The notes beneath the pieces were generated by a model. It did not search any database, was not told the origin of the DNA, and saw nothing but the letters and a program-made list of their open reading frames with translations. From contig JAHHUI010000027.1 in assembly GCA_020024055.1 (NCBI GenBank), forward strand, positions 1 to 15,041: 15,041 nucleotides of DNA, in the 5' to 3' direction. The translations under genes were made by a program, and so were the position numbers. This stretch comes from Spirochaetaceae bacterium. Lineage in GTDB: Bacteria > Spirochaetota > Spirochaetia > WRBN01. Below, piece by piece: positions 14,503-15,041 of the stretch (positions within the stretch are counted from its first letter, which is position 1; each line of letters starts with the position of its first letter).

Positions 14503-15041
14503 ATGACAGATTGGCATATTTTCAACTGGATTGTTTTAGGGATCTATCTTGTTCTGTTAACATCTTTGGGTGTTTATATTGCAGGGACAAATAAAAAAAG
14601 TGATGATTATTTTGTCGGAGCCAGAAAGATCCCGGCATGGGCAGCCTCGCTGAGTCTGTATGCCACGGCGCTCTCTTCCATCTCATTTGTAGCCACAACG
14701 TCCAATGTCTATCGCGTGGGTTGGGTTTTTGCTTTTGCTCTTTTAGGTTTGATTCCGCTTATTATTCTTGTTGCTTACTTTTTTGTGCCTTTTGCCCGGC
14801 GTTTAAATGCCGTGACAGCCTATCAATATTTAGAAGCCCGTTTCGACCGCAGCATGCGTCTGACAGCCAGTGCAGTGTTTATTCTTTTTCATATCATGCG
14901 CATTGCGATTGTCATTTTTATCCCTGTTTTGGCTGTTAAAGAAACCCTGCCTGATGTGAATCCTTTGCTGCTGACATTTCTGATGGGCATGCTGTGTGTG
15001 GCCTATACATCGGCGGGCGGATTTCGGGCTGTCATCTGGGC
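14503..15041 (+). CDS. Sodium:solute symporter family transporter (3' end outside window)
   Basis: First 179 codons of a membrane transporter that couples solute uptake to sodium. Recognised by the order of SSS-family features: a first membrane helix (about 8-27), then DDYFVGARKIPAWAASLSLY (34-53, the family's GGR-like segment), a discontinuous helix with ATALSSISFVATTS (54-67), a following pair of hydrophobic helices, FVPFARRLNAVTAYQYLEAR (94-113), and YTSAGGFRAVIW at the window edge, equivalent to the YT-GG-AV-WTD motif. Hydrophobic segments near 45-67, 74-96, 119-143 and 150-168. The substrate cannot be told from this part (sugars, sialic acid, proline and inositol carriers share these features). 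The ATG at 14503 follows AGAGAGGA by 4 bases. It has its own promoter and unusual leader repeats. Confidence 0.9.
   Translation, partial: MTDWHIFNWIVLGIYLVLLTSLGVYIAGTNKKSDDYFVGARKIPAWAASLSLYATALSSISFVATTSNVYRVGWVFAFALLGLIPLIILVAYFFVPFARRLNAVTAYQYLEARFDRSMRLTASAVFILFHIMRIAIVIFIPVLAVKETLPDVNPLLLTFLMGMLCVAYTSAGGFRAVIW

Overview
The window looks like a chromosomal, mostly housekeeping stretch from a bacterium of the spirochaete lineage. The grounds are the chemoreceptor signalling tip (NAAIEAAHAG, with His where enterobacteria have Arg), a long (550-residue) cofactor-independent phosphoglycerate mutase, and a diverged second-type ClpP. This placement is an inference from protein style, not from a marker gene. 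I see no rRNA, tRNA, CRISPR array, insertion sequence or phage gene.

The layout is a clean divergence. All genes left of about 9.7 kb are on the minus strand and all genes right of it are on the plus strand. Leftward from the switch: glyA (serine hydroxymethyltransferase), an 864-residue membrane protein with a very long acidic linker and a GGDEF-like C-terminal domain whose signature is destroyed, pyk (pyruvate kinase), then two tandem six-TM chemoreceptors (the second runs off the left edge). pyk and the two receptors are separated by 26 and 33 bases with no terminator, so they are probably one transcript. Rightward: gpsA (glycerol-3-phosphate dehydrogenase), nadD, yqeK (overlapping nadD), gpmI, clpP, and the first 179 codons of a sodium:solute symporter that runs off the right edge.

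Functionally the window groups lower glycolysis (gpmI, pyk), phospholipid precursor supply (gpsA), one-carbon metabolism (glyA), NAD synthesis (nadD), Ap4A removal (yqeK), proteolysis (clpP), solute uptake and chemosensing.

The most interesting material is in short control regions rather than in a new gene system. (1) The divergent glyA and gpsA promoters both place +1 at or within a base of the first start codon, and neither gene has a convincing Shine-Dalgarno site, so both may be translated leaderless. (2) The clpP promoter lies inside the end of gpmI, so a terminator-like hairpin falls inside the clpP leader and competes with a second 9-bp helix flanking the ribosome site. (3) The symporter leader has a duplicated ribosome-site repeat plus an upstream complement that only read-through transcripts from clpP would carry. 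(4) The acidic membrane protein appears to be a catalytically dead GGDEF protein. I did not find a clearly new multi-gene system.
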